A stretch of DNA of 64,000 nucleotides from Paenibacillus_S vulneris (GCF_039543185.1 NZ_BAABJG010000015.1:496001-560000), one strand, 5' to 3'. Positions 32,760 to 42,694 are shown, counted from the stretch's first letter. The notes: generated by a model not told the origin, from the letters alone. Numbers and translations are program-made.

Positions 32760-33302
32760 TCAAGTTGTCCCTTCGATCCTCTGGAAGCGATTTTTGAACC
32801 TGAGGCAATAGTCCTCCAGCTCGTGAAAAAGCACCTGATGACACATCAGACCGTTCACGAGAAAGCGTTTTGAGCCCGGTAAGACATTCCATTTGGAGAA
32901 GAGCCTTTCCTCCTCCGATTGACCCTCTGTAACCCAAAACTGAATTTTCTCAACATCCCGGTTGCCCGCTTTTATCTCGCTTAGAAGATTCATCAGACCT
33001 TGCATAAACAAGCTCGTACGCCGATATTCCGGACGCAGATACGCGACCTCCACTTGACAGATATGCCGATCCTCATAGCCGTTGGGACCGGTTCCATAGA
33101 CGAAACCGGCAGCTCCAACCACATCGTAGTCCTCTTCCGAGAGGATCAGCATCGCCTTACCGAAAATGAGCGGACTACTTATAAAGCTGAGCTTTACGGC
33201 AAATGCGTACGGCAAGTTCAAATCGGCGTGATGCCGGAGCAGAAACTTCACATAACTCTCGAAATCCAGTTCCGTGGTGCATGGCCGGCATAAAAAAAAC
33301 AT
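32760..33302 (-). CDS. GNAT-like acyltransferase homolog (downstream partner)
   Basis: A 180-residue protein homologous to the one at 33470: both share a pattern of DxxVxGxxxxxxGT, YEDRHICQVEVAYLRPEYRR / FEDKEIAFVNFAIMDKAYRG, a DV-E/Q-K/E-I/L-Q/R-F strand and an R/C-LFSKW / LYSKF end. The central strand plus YRRT/YRGT resembles GNAT motif A, but the canonical Q/R-x-x-G-x-G acetyl-CoA loop is degenerate. Its ATG overlaps the peptide-gene stop (TAATG), so the two are translationally coupled. A role in acylating the peptide is a hypothesis. Confidence 0.65.
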   Translation of the reverse strand: MFFLCRPCTTELDFESYVKFLLRHHADLNLPYAFAVKLSFISSPLIFGKAMLILSEEDYDVVGAAGFVYGTGPNGYEDRHICQVEVAYLRPEYRRTSLFMQGLMNLLSEIKAGNRDVEKIQFWVTEGQSEEERLFSKWNVLPGSKRFLVNGLMCHQVLFHELEDYCLRFKNRFQRIEGTT

Positions 33303-33424
33303 TACTTAGCCGGTTGTGGTTGTGGCTGGATTTGCGGAACTGCTCTTAGGGTGTCATTGAGAATAGCGAATCTCCCCAATTTACCGCCAGTTTTCTTGTC
33401 GATATTAGGTGGTGGCAAAAACAT
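33302..33424 (-). CDS. 40-residue peptide encoded between two GNAT-like genes
   Basis: Begins MFLPPPNIDKKTGGKLGRFA and ends QIQPQPQPAK. GGAGG lies 8 bp before the ATG; the stop overlaps the next start by one base. The peptide has a proline-rich start, a basic middle and a Gln-Pro repeat tail, with no signal peptide or cysteine. Position and coupling suggest it is a substrate or partner of the flanking GNAT-like proteins. No family recognised. Confidence 0.65.
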   Translation of the reverse strand: MFLPPPNIDKKTGGKLGRFAILNDTLRAVPQIQPQPQPAK

Positions 33425-33469
33425 GTGTTATCCTCCATTTCGTGTCAAAAAAATGTATTCTTTACTCAA

Positions 33470-33985
33470 TTATACCTTGATATATCGAGTTAAGGTAGTC
33501 CTTAAATGGTGAATTTTAGCACAAAATACGGTCTCTTCTCCAAGGATACCCTCCTGGGTATGGCTGGCACTCGAAAATTTGGAATAAAGTCTGCATAAGT
33601 ATGTATTTTCCGTTAAAGCGTTGAATCTGAGCTCCTGTACATCCGGATGGGCTTCGATAATCAGCTCAATCATGTAATACAGTCCTTTAACAAAGAGGCG
33701 TGTCCCCCGGTATGCTTTGTCCATAATGGCAAAGTTTACGAAGGCGATTTCCTTATCCTCGAATTGTTTTTCAGGCGTTCCATGATAGTAAGTCATCATT
33801 CCGAGCACCTGATTGTCAGTATTCGTGATGTAAATCAGATGGCCTTGCGTAATATGAGAACATAACAGGGAGACCATGTCCAAGGTACCATAAGAAGGGT
33901 GCAATTCACGTCGGTTCTCAATAGCAAATAAACTGACATCGGCCAAAGCCTCGTCGCTGACGCAACGTTTGCAATAGGTTGTCAT
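33470..33985 (-). CDS. GNAT-like acyltransferase homolog (upstream partner)
   Basis: A 171-residue cytosolic protein, first gene of the operon, 45 bp before the peptide gene. The GNAT-like core reads IYITNTDNQVLGMMTYYHGT, then FVNFAIMDKAYRGTRLFVKG (motif A position) and a DVQELRFNALTEN strand. An N-terminal pair CKRC could bind metal. It is a divergent paralog of the gene at 32760. Catalytic ability is unproven because the acyl-CoA loop is not canonical. Confidence 0.65.
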   Translation of the reverse strand: MTTYCKRCVSDEALADVSLFAIENRRELHPSYGTLDMVSLLCSHITQGHLIYITNTDNQVLGMMTYYHGTPEKQFEDKEIAFVNFAIMDKAYRGTRLFVKGLYYMIELIIEAHPDVQELRFNALTENTYLCRLYSKFSSASHTQEGILGEETVFCAKIHHLRTTLTRYIKV

Positions 33986-34292
33986 CGGGCAGCCTCTTTC
34001 TCGATTATTTTGCAGGAATGAGTTTTACAATACCATTTCCCCCGCTTCTTCTCTTCAGTGATATAATAAACGGTTATTACTTATATGAGGATTTTACCAT
34101 AGCCGGCTCCCAAATACCTTACCAACATAAATAAATGACCTTATTGAAAATCTCAAACCTGACCCTTGGTCGTTCTCGTTCAGCGCTTATTGTTCATTTT
34201 CATATTAGACACCTGATTATTTATGTTTAGTTTAAAATAACGATAAATGGAAAAATTGGTTAATACCGATAATACATCAGCGCGAGGTACAT
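33986..34292. other. Gene-free divergent region
   Basis: About 300 bp between the GNAT-like operon (minus) and the germination operon (plus). It must hold both promoters. The sequence is AT-rich; I see no hairpin, repeat or convincing promoter pair worth naming. Confidence 0.5.
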
Positions 34293-35879
34293 ATGACCTA
34301 TTTCCATTGGTTTATGAAACAGAACCCTGAGCACCGCGAAGAAAACGATATGAACAACGGTCAAATTGAACCTGAGCCTGTCGAGGCCGATACTTATCCG
34401 ATTGAAGAACGGTTAACTTGGATTCGTCAGCAATTGATCGACAATTCAGATGTAGCTTACCACAACTTTATTGCAGGTCCGATGGTGGCGTGCACCATTA
34501 TTTATTTGCGCGGAATGATCGATTTAACCACTTTGCAGGAGGATGTTCTTAAGATTGTTCTTCGTATGGATGCGGCGAATGCGGATGAATTCCGCAAGCA
34601 GCTCTTCGACCGTAAGCAATTGTCGGTTTCGGACTACCGATTCCTGTTCACGCTTTCGGAGGGGATATCGTCTATTCTGGATAGCAAGGCCGTTCTTATT
34701 ATAGACGGTGAACAAAGAATAATTGAACTTCCTCTATCCAAGTATTCAAAACGTGCTATTGAAGAGCCGCCCAACGAATCCGGTATCAGGGGACCACGAG
34801 AGGCTTTTATAGAAGATGCCAGTATTAACTTGACCTTAATTCGCAAACGTTTGAGAACGCCAAAATTTAAGACGGAGACCCTGCGGATTGGAACGTTAAC
34901 CCAGACCAAGGTGTTAATTGGTTACATTGACGGCCTCTGCAAGAAAGATTTACTGGATGAAGTGAAATATCGGTTGTCGAAAATTGACATCGATAGCGTT
35001 TTGGGAAGCAGCACTATCGAGGAATTTTTGGACGATACTCCTTTCTCTCCTTTCCCGCAGCTGCAATATACGGAACGGCCGGATATTACGGCTGCTGCAC
35101 TTCTTGAGGGGCGCGTGGCTATTATTGTCGACGGGACTCCGATTGTGATTATCGCTCCGGTTACCTTGATGATGCTGCTGCAGTCCTCTGAAGATTATTA
35201 CCAGCGCTTCATTGCTTCAACCTGGATACGATGGATCCGATACTTTTTTCTGTTCGTTTCGCTGCTGTTACCGTCTACCTATATCGCAATTACGACCTTT
35301 CATCCGGAGATTATTCCTTCAAAATTGCTTGTCACCGTCATGTCTTCCAGAGAAATCGTCCCGTTTCCAGCCTTAATCGAAGCCTTTATTATGGAAATTT
35401 CTTTTGAGGCACTGCGGGAAGCAGCCATTCGTATCCCCAAATCCATCGGGCAGGCGGTATCCATTATTGGAGCGCTTATTATTGGCACTGCAGCTGTACA
35501 GGCAGGCATCGTGTCAGCGGCAATGGTGATCATTGTGTCTTTAACAGGCATTGCTTCATTCATCAGTCCTCACTACGATCTGGGACTGGCCTTTCGTTTA
35601 TTGCGATTTCCAATTATGATATTAGCCGGATTCTTTGGATTGTTCGGAATTGCCTGCGGCATGTTATTTCTTTACATCCACCTTATCAATCTGCGTTCCT
35701 TCGGAATGCCGTATTTATCCCCGATCGCCCCTTTCGTCCCGAGTGATCTGAAGGATACTCTAGTTCGTGCTCCGTGGTGGCTCATGAAAAAACGCCCGAT
35801 GCAGGCTGCACCGAATAAAACGAGACAAGGAAAGGTTACTCGAAAGTGGTCGTATTCGGAGGAGGGTAGTAATGATTAA
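34293..35879 (+). CDS. Germinant receptor A subunit (GerA/GerKA family)
   Basis: A 528-residue spore inner-membrane protein. The soluble N-terminal domain (about 35-290) is followed by about five membrane helices (about 300-480), with the family segments FPALIEAFIMEISFEALREA and RIPKSIGQAVSIIGALIIG. With the C and B subunits encoded downstream it forms a nutrient receptor triggering germination. The ATG at 34347 (MNNGQ) is an alternative start. Stop overlaps the next gene by 8 bp. Confidence 0.93.
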   Translation: MTYFHWFMKQNPEHREENDMNNGQIEPEPVEADTYPIEERLTWIRQQLIDNSDVAYHNFIAGPMVACTIIYLRGMIDLTTLQEDVLKIVLRMDAANADEFRKQLFDRKQLSVSDYRFLFTLSEGISSILDSKAVLIIDGEQRIIELPLSKYSKRAIEEPPNESGIRGPREAFIEDASINLTLIRKRLRTPKFKTETLRIGTLTQTKVLIGYIDGLCKKDLLDEVKYRLSKIDIDSVLGSSTIEEFLDDTPFSPFPQLQYTERPDITAAALLEGRVAIIVDGTPIVIIAPVTLMMLLQSSEDYYQRFIASTWIRWIRYFFLFVSLLLPSTYIAITTFHPEIIPSKLLVTVMSSREIVPFPALIEAFIMEISFEALREAAIRIPKSIGQAVSIIGALIIGTAAVQAGIVSAAMVIIVSLTGIASFISPHYDLGLAFRLLRFPIMILAGFFGLFGIACGMLFLYIHLINLRSFGMPYLSPIAPFVPSDLKDTLVRAPWWLMKKRPMQAAPNKTRQGKVTRKWSYSEEGSND

Positions 35880-37077
35880 ATCCAAATTTCCCGCTTACGT
35901 TACTTTATGGACGTTGATTACGCTATGCCCTTTATTACTGCTAACTGGCTGCTGGAATTCTATCGAAATCAATGACCGGGCCTTCGTGAAAATGATGCTG
36001 CTTGATAAATCCGAGTCTGGAATTGAGGTTACTCTCTGCTTCCCCCTGCCTAATCGCCTCATTCCAGGACAATCCGGCGGTTCCGGTGGGCAAACTGGCA
36101 AACCCTATACCTATATTACGAAAACGGGGCGTGACATCGGGGAGGCCTATCGGTTTATTCAATCGGACCTTTCAAGAAAAATTACGTTCGGACAAACAAG
36201 TATCGTCGTTATAGGGAATGCTCTGGCTAAAGAAGGGATTTTGCCCGTATTAGAATTTATCGCCCGCGAGCCACGCTTTCATATCAATGCCAGCATGTTC
36301 ATTACAGAGGGTAAGGTTAAGAAAATGATGGCAGTTCCTGTTGTATTCGAGCGTTTTCCCGTAGATATCCTGGTGGCCTATGCCAAACAGCATATCACCG
36401 TCCGTGCGACCGTTAAGGATGCCCTCATGGCTACCTACTCGGGCGGAGATCTATTCATACCAATGCTTAGCTTTGAGATGAAAACCGTGCCTAGTGAAAA
36501 AAATAAAACTCAGCAATGGATGGGTACCGATGGAGCTGCCATTTTCAAGCTTGGAAAGATGGTAGGGACATTGGATACGAATGAAATGCGCGGAGCAATG
36601 TGGGTACAGGAGACGGTAAGGGATTCTGAGATCACGGTTCCTTCCACAATAGACGGGAAGGAAGTTAGCTTCATGGTAAAAAATAATCGAACATCGATAA
36701 AACCGGTTTTATCCGGTGATCAAATCACCATAAATATCCAAAGCAGAGCTAGCGCTGATCTCATCTCGTCCGAATCTGATATCGACTTTCTGGACGCGAA
36801 GCAGCTGGCCGTTCTTGAACACGACCTTGCGACTCTTGTTCAGGACCGCATGTCTATGGCAATAAGAAAATCACAAGAAGCAGGCTCGGATGCGTTCCAA
36901 ATCGGCCAATATATCGATTGGAATTATCCGAATAAATGGATGACCATCGAACCGCAATGGCGTTACCTTTATGCCAAAAAAGTTAAGTTTGACATTCAGG
37001 CTCGAATTCTCATAAAGCATTTAGGTACGGAAAAGCATCCTCTCCGAATACAAACACTTAAAGACACGGGGGCTTGA
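35872..37077 (+). CDS. Germinant receptor C subunit, Ger(x)C lipoprotein
   Basis: A 401-residue lipoprotein of the spore inner membrane, lipobox LTGC with Cys27 and the family start CWNSIEINDRAFV. The three-domain GerC body follows, including ARDIGEAYR-like GRDIGEAYRFIQSDLSRKI. Ribosome site GGAGGAG lies in the end of the A-subunit gene. It overlaps the following 79-residue gene by 4 bp. Confidence 0.93.
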   Translation: MIKSKFPAYVTLWTLITLCPLLLLTGCWNSIEINDRAFVKMMLLDKSESGIEVTLCFPLPNRLIPGQSGGSGGQTGKPYTYITKTGRDIGEAYRFIQSDLSRKITFGQTSIVVIGNALAKEGILPVLEFIAREPRFHINASMFITEGKVKKMMAVPVVFERFPVDILVAYAKQHITVRATVKDALMATYSGGDLFIPMLSFEMKTVPSEKNKTQQWMGTDGAAIFKLGKMVGTLDTNEMRGAMWVQETVRDSEITVPSTIDGKEVSFMVKNNRTSIKPVLSGDQITINIQSRASADLISSESDIDFLDAKQLAVLEHDLATLVQDRMSMAIRKSQEAGSDAFQIGQYIDWNYPNKWMTIEPQWRYLYAKKVKFDIQARILIKHLGTEKHPLRIQTLKDTGA

Positions 37078-37313
37078 TCATGATACTTATCGGGATCGCT
37101 TTTGGATGCATTATTGGTTACGAATGGTTTTACCTGAAACGAAAACAGCGAAAGCAGCGGACTTACTTTATCGTGCTGGGGACGGCACTATTCCTCTTTC
37201 TAGGGACAGAAACGCTATATATATTCAAGGATAAATTTACAATGGCTCGACTCGTTCAAAGCATCTTCATGTCCATTGAAAATTATATCGCTGGGGGTGG
37301 TACGAAATCATGA
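37074..37313 (+). CDS. Small membrane protein within the germination operon (D-type subunit?)
   Basis: A 79-residue protein with two predicted membrane helices (about 2-18 and 29-46) and a basic loop RKQRKQR. It overlaps both neighbours by 4 bp, so it is translated stoichiometrically with the receptor. Small two-helix D subunits accompany some GerA-type receptors and modulate them; this assignment rests on size and position. Confidence 0.7.
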   Translation: MIMILIGIAFGCIIGYEWFYLKRKQRKQRTYFIVLGTALFLFLGTETLYIFKDKFTMARLVQSIFMSIENYIAGGGTKS

Positions 37314-38419
37314 CGAACTATTTGGGACGAGTATCCCAATTACAGATATATATGCTATTTACACAATACTTGTTTACAACCATTCTCGGTTTCTTAATGG
37401 GGACGTTAGTTGAGAAGGCGGGTTTTGCTGCATGGCTGTCTTTAATTGCAGGTGCCCTTGCAGGTATTGGATTTACCTATGTTTCATTTCGATTAGGTCT
37501 TAAGCGCCCGACTCAATTTTTTGGTCATTACGGACATACAATTATCGGAAGATGGATTCATTATCCGCTCGTTGCCATAATGATATTCTCTTTCTTGTTC
37601 TCAGCATCGTTTGTAATGAGAGAGCTGCAGGATTTCATCAGCGATGTGTATTTACCGAATACCCCTGATTGGGCTGTAGCATCTCTCTTCGGCCTATGCG
37701 TGGCTTATGCTGTGCGATCTGGAGTAGAAACTATTTTCCGCTCTGCCCAAGGCATCTTTTTCTTAAGTGTTGTAGGTGTTCTAATTGTCCCTCTCTTCGT
37801 CGGCAGCACTATGAACCCGGACATGTGGATCGCATTGACGAACCATTTTAGACCCAAAGGGATATGGAGCGGCATGTACATTGTCATGGCTCTTTACGGT
37901 CAAATGAATTTTATATTGTTCCTCATCCCCTACTTTGCCGAGAAGCACAATACAATGAAGTCGATTATTTGGGCAGTGGCAACATCCGTATTTATAATTT
38001 TGGCTAATTTGATACCGACCCTATTGATTTTTGGAACCAAATTATCTGCCAACATGTTTTTCCCGGAACTTGAATTAATCAGTTACGTACGAATCGGTAC
38101 GTTTCTTGAAAATTTGGATCCTATTCTCATATCCGTATGGTTATCAAGCTTATTTATCAAAATCAGCCTTTTCTTATTCGTGTCTGTCATCGCACTTACC
38201 CATACATTTGCATTAGAGGATCATAAACCATTCTCGTTCTCGATGACTGCAGCTATGATCGCTTTATGCTTGCTCATGGCGCGAACCGCCCCAGAGCTAA
38301 CAGAATTGCTTAAGCATGGGGAAATGACTTTTCTCATCTTGACCGAATGCATACCCATTATATATTTTTTGGTAGATGCTGTGCGCTTCAAACGTTCGAT
38401 TAGCTATGACCAAAAGTAA
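37310..38419 (+). CDS. Germinant receptor B subunit (spore permease family)
   Basis: A 369-residue integral membrane protein with about ten helices, of the amino acid/polyamine/organocation-like endospore germination permease family (GerAB/GerKB), which binds the germinant. N-terminal RVSQLQIYMLFTQYLFTTIL is typical. The last gene of the operon, ending 5 bp before a hairpin. Confidence 0.92.
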   Translation: MTNYLGRVSQLQIYMLFTQYLFTTILGFLMGTLVEKAGFAAWLSLIAGALAGIGFTYVSFRLGLKRPTQFFGHYGHTIIGRWIHYPLVAIMIFSFLFSASFVMRELQDFISDVYLPNTPDWAVASLFGLCVAYAVRSGVETIFRSAQGIFFLSVVGVLIVPLFVGSTMNPDMWIALTNHFRPKGIWSGMYIVMALYGQMNFILFLIPYFAEKHNTMKSIIWAVATSVFIILANLIPTLLIFGTKLSANMFFPELELISYVRIGTFLENLDPILISVWLSSLFIKISLFLFVSVIALTHTFALEDHKPFSFSMTAAMIALCLLMARTAPELTELLKHGEMTFLILTECIPIIYFLVDAVRFKRSISYDQK

Positions 38420-38423
38420 AGTG

Positions 38424-38452
38424 AAGCGTTTCGACACATTGCCGAAACGCTT
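38424..38452 (+). terminator. Terminator of the germination operon
   Basis: AAGCGTTTCG / CGAAACGCTT perfect 10-bp stem with a 9-nt loop directly after the stop; tail TTATATTCGT is only moderately T-rich. Confidence 0.75.
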
Positions 38453-38516
38453 ATATTCGTATAAACTACGTTCGGAAAACCGGAAGCTCCGCAAAATGAT
38501 AATCGCCGCAGCCCGA

Positions 38517-39689
38517 CTAGTTGGGCTTCACGATAACGGTGTACATGCCATACGATGTGCTGCCGTTATTTCCCAGAGAAACGGTCGAATTGGCTGCATA
38601 CGACTTTTGATATAAGCTGAATGTCCGCGGAGTTGATTCGTTGTTGACCAGATCTTCGCCCGTATCTGTCCAGCCGCTTAGCCATGAAGGCTTGGGGGAT
38701 ATCATATCGTTCATGGCAACGAACACGACGGCATTTTGAGTGACTGTAAACGTTACGGCCGGGTCGGACGAATAGGCCTTCGAATCGTTTGCCGTTCGGA
38801 TCCAATCCGATCCAGCGACAAGGGAAGGAACCGAAGTAAATGTGAAAGCACGGTCCCCGTATTCGGTTTGACCGGACTGCAGATTTTTCTGAATCGACCA
38901 ATCCGCAGCGTTAGCAGAATCTTTGACTGATAAATTCGTAATCAGGGTTGTGGACGCAGGATCCTTGCCGATACTGATGTTACTCAAATAGCAGTTCCTT
39001 GTATTGTTAGCCTTTACCCCTTCATCCGTATTGTAAATCCCGAACTTCGTATGCATGTTTACGGTTTCCCTCGGGAAAGATAAACCGGTTTTATTTAGAA
39101 CAAGCGATCCGTTAATCCAAAATTTAAAATAGGCGTTAGAAGCCGAGCCTTTCCATTCAACCTTAAAATCGTTCCACTCATTCGTTTTCAGTGTGTAGTT
39201 AACATCAGAGCCGCCGCTCACGCCCATAACAGACAGCTTTCCCGTGCCATCAGCCTTAAGCATCCAATAAGGGCCGTTATCTCCGATCACTTGTGCGATG
39301 GAAGCATTGACTACAGAGGTATCAAAGCGCTGTCCCCATGCGATGCTGACGACTTGATCCCGCGGCCACTCGTAGCCGTTCTCGACGTTGATTTCTGTTC
39401 TCGGATTCGTACCCGAGGATGTGCGATAATCGTCATCCTTCTGCCATAACAGCTTAAGTACCGTCCCACGCTGCCCTAAGGGGTCGGTGACTCTGGTGAT
39501 CCGATTGCTCGGAAGGCCGGAGGGTGAAGGTTTGGTGCCGTCCGTGTTTTGCTCGAAATCCTGGGAATACATGATTTTGCCATCCGCGACCGGCCCTTGG
39601 GTATCTGCAAATGCGAATGAGGGGATTGACGCAAAACCCGTAATAAACAATACAAGTAAACAGGCGCATACTTTCGAATATCTCATCAT
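38517..39689 (-). CDS. Secreted polysaccharide lyase-like protein
   Basis: A 390-residue exported protein. Signal peptide (about 1-29, cleavage after AFA), then a jelly-roll domain (about 38-255) with the heparin-lyase-I / alginate-lyase-type pattern (MYSQDFEQ; GTNPRTEIN; WPRDQVVSIAWGQRF; WNDFKVEWK). A C-terminal beta-sandwich (about 260-390) is probably a carbohydrate-associated module. The ATG pair at 39689 follows AAGGAGG. Glycosaminoglycan, alginate or glucuronan could be the substrate; not resolvable here. Confidence 0.75.
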   Translation of the reverse strand: MMRYSKVCACLLVLFITGFASIPSFAFADTQGPVADGKIMYSQDFEQNTDGTKPSPSGLPSNRITRVTDPLGQRGTVLKLLWQKDDDYRTSSGTNPRTEINVENGYEWPRDQVVSIAWGQRFDTSVVNASIAQVIGDNGPYWMLKADGTGKLSVMGVSGGSDVNYTLKTNEWNDFKVEWKGSASNAYFKFWINGSLVLNKTGLSFPRETVNMHTKFGIYNTDEGVKANNTRNCYLSNISIGKDPASTTLITNLSVKDSANAADWSIQKNLQSGQTEYGDRAFTFTSVPSLVAGSDWIRTANDSKAYSSDPAVTFTVTQNAVVFVAMNDMISPKPSWLSGWTDTGEDLVNNESTPRTFSLYQKSYAANSTVSLGNNGSTSYGMYTVIVKPN

Positions 39690-40029
39690 CTTAGAAACCT
39701 CCTTAGATTGGAATGACAACTTACCCAAAACAAGCAGCTTCCCACCTCCATACTGAAATATCCTCGATACAAATTCGGCTGTTTTACATTCCCGTCCCCC
39801 CCCCTTTTCTTCGAGACGAAACTGCCGGCAATCAGCCGTTCGTCTTAATGTCGGTGTCATTATCTCATAAGTTTTTTAATTACATAATTGGATATTTTTA
39901 TATTTTTGTATAAAATCATTTCATTTTAAGGAAGAACGGGCAGGTCTCGATAAAAAATAAAGAGGCAGCCGCAGCCGCCTCATTATTTTTATGCTCAGTG
40001 GTGTACTCTCCATTATGGGTATTCAGCCA
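39690..40029. other. Gene-free stretch between lyase and rph
   Basis: Contains the presumed lyase promoter region and, at 39962-39981, the rph terminator. A run of nine C residues occurs near 39797-39805. Nothing else seen. Confidence 0.5.
39962..39981 (-). terminator. Terminator of rph
   Basis: GAGGC...GCCTC stem with an internal GGCTGC repeat and TTTATTTTTT tail on the minus strand, 50 bp after the rph stop. Confidence 0.75.
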
Positions 40030-42633
40030 TTACAATATTTCAATATACCCTTCTGTCCCATGTACGCGAATTCGTTGCCCATCTTTGATTATTTTGGTGG
40101 CATTTTCCACGCCTACAACGGCTGGCAGGCCATATTCACGTGCGATAACGGCTCCATGGGTCATCAGTCCGCCGACTTCAGTGACTAGTCCTTTAATGGA
40201 TACAAACAATGGCGTCCAGCCAGGGTCAGTAAAGGAGGTAACCAATATATCTCCATCCTCCAGATCCGCATCGGCCATATTTAAAATGACTCGTGCACGT
40301 CCTTCTATAACTCCGGAAGAAACAGGCAGACCTACAATGGCTTCGACCGGGAGATTTTCCCGTTTGTACTCGCCTGTAATGATTTCACCATCGGACGTAA
40401 TAACACGTGGCGGAGTTAGTTTTTCGTAAAATTTGTACTCCTCTTTTCGTTGGCTGATGATCTGGTAATCCAGTTTTTTGGTGCGTACGGCTTCGTGAAG
40501 TTCTTCAAAAAAGAGATAGTATATATCTTCTTTTTCTCGAATAACGCCGGCTTGTGCGAGTTGTTCGGCTTCTTTGAGCAAAGCCTGCTTATATACGAAG
40601 TAGCGATTAATCATGCCGTATTTCGGATATTCCCTATAGCCGCTGAAATTCCGGATTAGGTCGATCCCTTGTTTTGTTTCTTTGGCTTTTTGCTCGCCAT
40701 CCGGTAATTGCTTCAATCGATCCAATAACTCTTCTTCTTTCTCCAGGGCTTCCTGTAGCCCTTGCTCAAATTTGCGTTGGCCAGCATTAGGTTCAGAGAT
40801 TTTGACGTTACCAAGAATTAACGGGACAAGAGTCATTGGTTTTTCACTCCATCTAGTTCTCGTAACATCAATTTCACCGGCACATCGCATTCCATATTTG
40901 TTGAGAAAGGCACTGATAGCATCATGGGTTTCCTGTCCGCCATCCAACTTAAGCAATTCATCCATGAAGTCATCCTCTTTTGCTTGTTGTAAGAAATCAA
41001 TAACTTGAGGATAAGGACGAATCACATCTGCAACCTCCAATAAAGCCAGACCCATTTCCGAAGTAATATTGCCCGGTACAGATTGAGAAAGCGTATCTGC
41101 TGCGTTTTTTTCACCTAGCCACTCGTTCATTTTTTCATTGATCCATGCTGAAGCATCCATAGCAGCCATAATGACAGCTGAGCTTTGCGGGTTAAATAAT
41201 ATCTTCTTTAGCTGCTGCTGGATATCTTCTAGAATAAAATCTAATAAATCCGATCCTGATTTCGTTTGGATGGTTTGCTTTAACTCCTCTAATGAAGTTT
41301 GATTCATCTTCATCAAATCAGAGACGATAGTCGGAGCGTTTTCGATTTGAGAAAGCATATCTGTATTACCTCTGCCGGGAATCGGTGCTGTTTTATCGTC
41401 GGGTAATAATTTTATAAAATCTCCACGCTCTATTAAGGTCATAAGTGCGTCCTTGATGAGCGGTTCGTGTTGTCCAAAGGTTTTCATTATGGCTTCTCGA
41501 CTCGCTGGCGAAGCTAGCTTAGGCGTAACATCAACAAACAGCCTTCCGCCGGCTGTACGCATAGGTGCTGGAGTCGTTAACAGATAAAAGGAAAGACCCA
41601 GCGGTTTTATAGGGTCCGTCATCATTTGTTGGTGGCCGACGGATAGATAGACGTGATTTTCCTGATCATTCGCTTCAGGGATCGGATACAAAGTCGTGAT
41701 TGGCCGACTCTGGACAATATAAAACGTATCTTGGGCCAAACACCATTCGATATCTTGTGGACAGCCAAAATAGGCTTCAATCTGTCTTCCGATACGTGCC
41801 AGCTCTAAAATTTGCCGTTCAGTAAGCGTTTGAGTCTTTTGATGATCCGGATCGATCTGCAGTGTCTCTGTTCCGCCTCCATTTCGTCCATAAATAGCTA
41901 ATTTTTTAGCGGCAATCCTTTTGTCGACGATTTCCCCTTCCCGTACTTTATAACAATCAGCGGATACCAAGCCGGAGACCAGCGCTTCTCCAAGTCCATA
42001 ACTGGCGTCAATGGAAAGCAGCTTCCGGTTGGAAGTAACTGGGTCGGCGGTGAATAGAATCCCGGAGGCCTGGGGGAATACCATCCTTTGAATGATAACG
42101 GATAAATAAACTTGACGGTGGTCAAATCCATTCTGCATACGGTAGATTACCGCGCGATCCGTAAATAGGGACGCCCAGCATTTGCTGATATGCTGTAAGA
42201 TGGCTTCCTTGCCGATGATATTTAAATAGGTATCTTGTTGACCAGCAAAAGAGGCATGTGGTAAATCCTCGGCCGTCGCACTAGAACGCACTGCGTAAGC
42301 ATGCTCCTCGCCAATCTGGGAGAGATAGTGAGCAACTGCTCTCACAACCTCGGAAGGGATTTCTGCTTCCATGATGCTTTGTCGGATCTTTCTGCAGATT
42401 TCACCAATCTGGCCCCGATCCTCTGCCTTTAGCATGGTTAGTCGATTGAGCAAAGCAGGATACGCTTCGTTTTGTTCGATGGCTTTTTGAAATCCCACGG
42501 TGGTAACACAAAATCCTTCAGGCACCTGGATTCCTTCCATTTTTGATAATTCCCCCAAGTGTAACCCTTTTCCTCCAACGAGTAAAAGCTGCGTCTTTTC
42601 GATTTCCTGGAAGCTGAGAACCAACGAACTCAT
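40030..42633 (-). CDS. rph: Rifampicin phosphotransferase
   Basis: An 867-residue cytosolic enzyme that transfers the beta-phosphate of ATP to rifamycins. ATP-binding domain (about 1-315: GGKGLHLGELSKM; AVRSSATAEDLPHASFAGQQ; QSRPITT), rifampicin-binding domain (about 320-755) and the C-terminal swivelling His domain with catalytic His826 in GGLMTHGAVIAREYG. Length and domain order match Rph rather than PEP synthase. It has its own SigA promoter and a structured 5' leader. Start chosen at the ATG with AGGAGAG upstream. Confidence 0.92.
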   Translation of the reverse strand: MSSLVLSFQEIEKTQLLLVGGKGLHLGELSKMEGIQVPEGFCVTTVGFQKAIEQNEAYPALLNRLTMLKAEDRGQIGEICRKIRQSIMEAEIPSEVVRAVAHYLSQIGEEHAYAVRSSATAEDLPHASFAGQQDTYLNIIGKEAILQHISKCWASLFTDRAVIYRMQNGFDHRQVYLSVIIQRMVFPQASGILFTADPVTSNRKLLSIDASYGLGEALVSGLVSADCYKVREGEIVDKRIAAKKLAIYGRNGGGTETLQIDPDHQKTQTLTERQILELARIGRQIEAYFGCPQDIEWCLAQDTFYIVQSRPITTLYPIPEANDQENHVYLSVGHQQMMTDPIKPLGLSFYLLTTPAPMRTAGGRLFVDVTPKLASPASREAIMKTFGQHEPLIKDALMTLIERGDFIKLLPDDKTAPIPGRGNTDMLSQIENAPTIVSDLMKMNQTSLEELKQTIQTKSGSDLLDFILEDIQQQLKKILFNPQSSAVIMAAMDASAWINEKMNEWLGEKNAADTLSQSVPGNITSEMGLALLEVADVIRPYPQVIDFLQQAKEDDFMDELLKLDGGQETHDAISAFLNKYGMRCAGEIDVTRTRWSEKPMTLVPLILGNVKISEPNAGQRKFEQGLQEALEKEEELLDRLKQLPDGEQKAKETKQGIDLIRNFSGYREYPKYGMINRYFVYKQALLKEAEQLAQAGVIREKEDIYYLFFEELHEAVRTKKLDYQIISQRKEEYKFYEKLTPPRVITSDGEIITGEYKRENLPVEAIVGLPVSSGVIEGRARVILNMADADLEDGDILVTSFTDPGWTPLFVSIKGLVTEVGGLMTHGAVIAREYGLPAVVGVENATKIIKDGQRIRVHGTEGYIEIL

Positions 42634-42694
42634 TCAACATCTCTCCTAACCATGAATTTGAGAAAAACATTTGACAAAAGCTTTGTACCCATGA

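Noticed and set aside
40030..42633. Phosphoenolpyruvate synthase as identity for the large His-domain protein
   Set aside because: The 867-residue length, domain order and central rifampicin-binding-like region fit rifampicin phosphotransferase better than PpsA.
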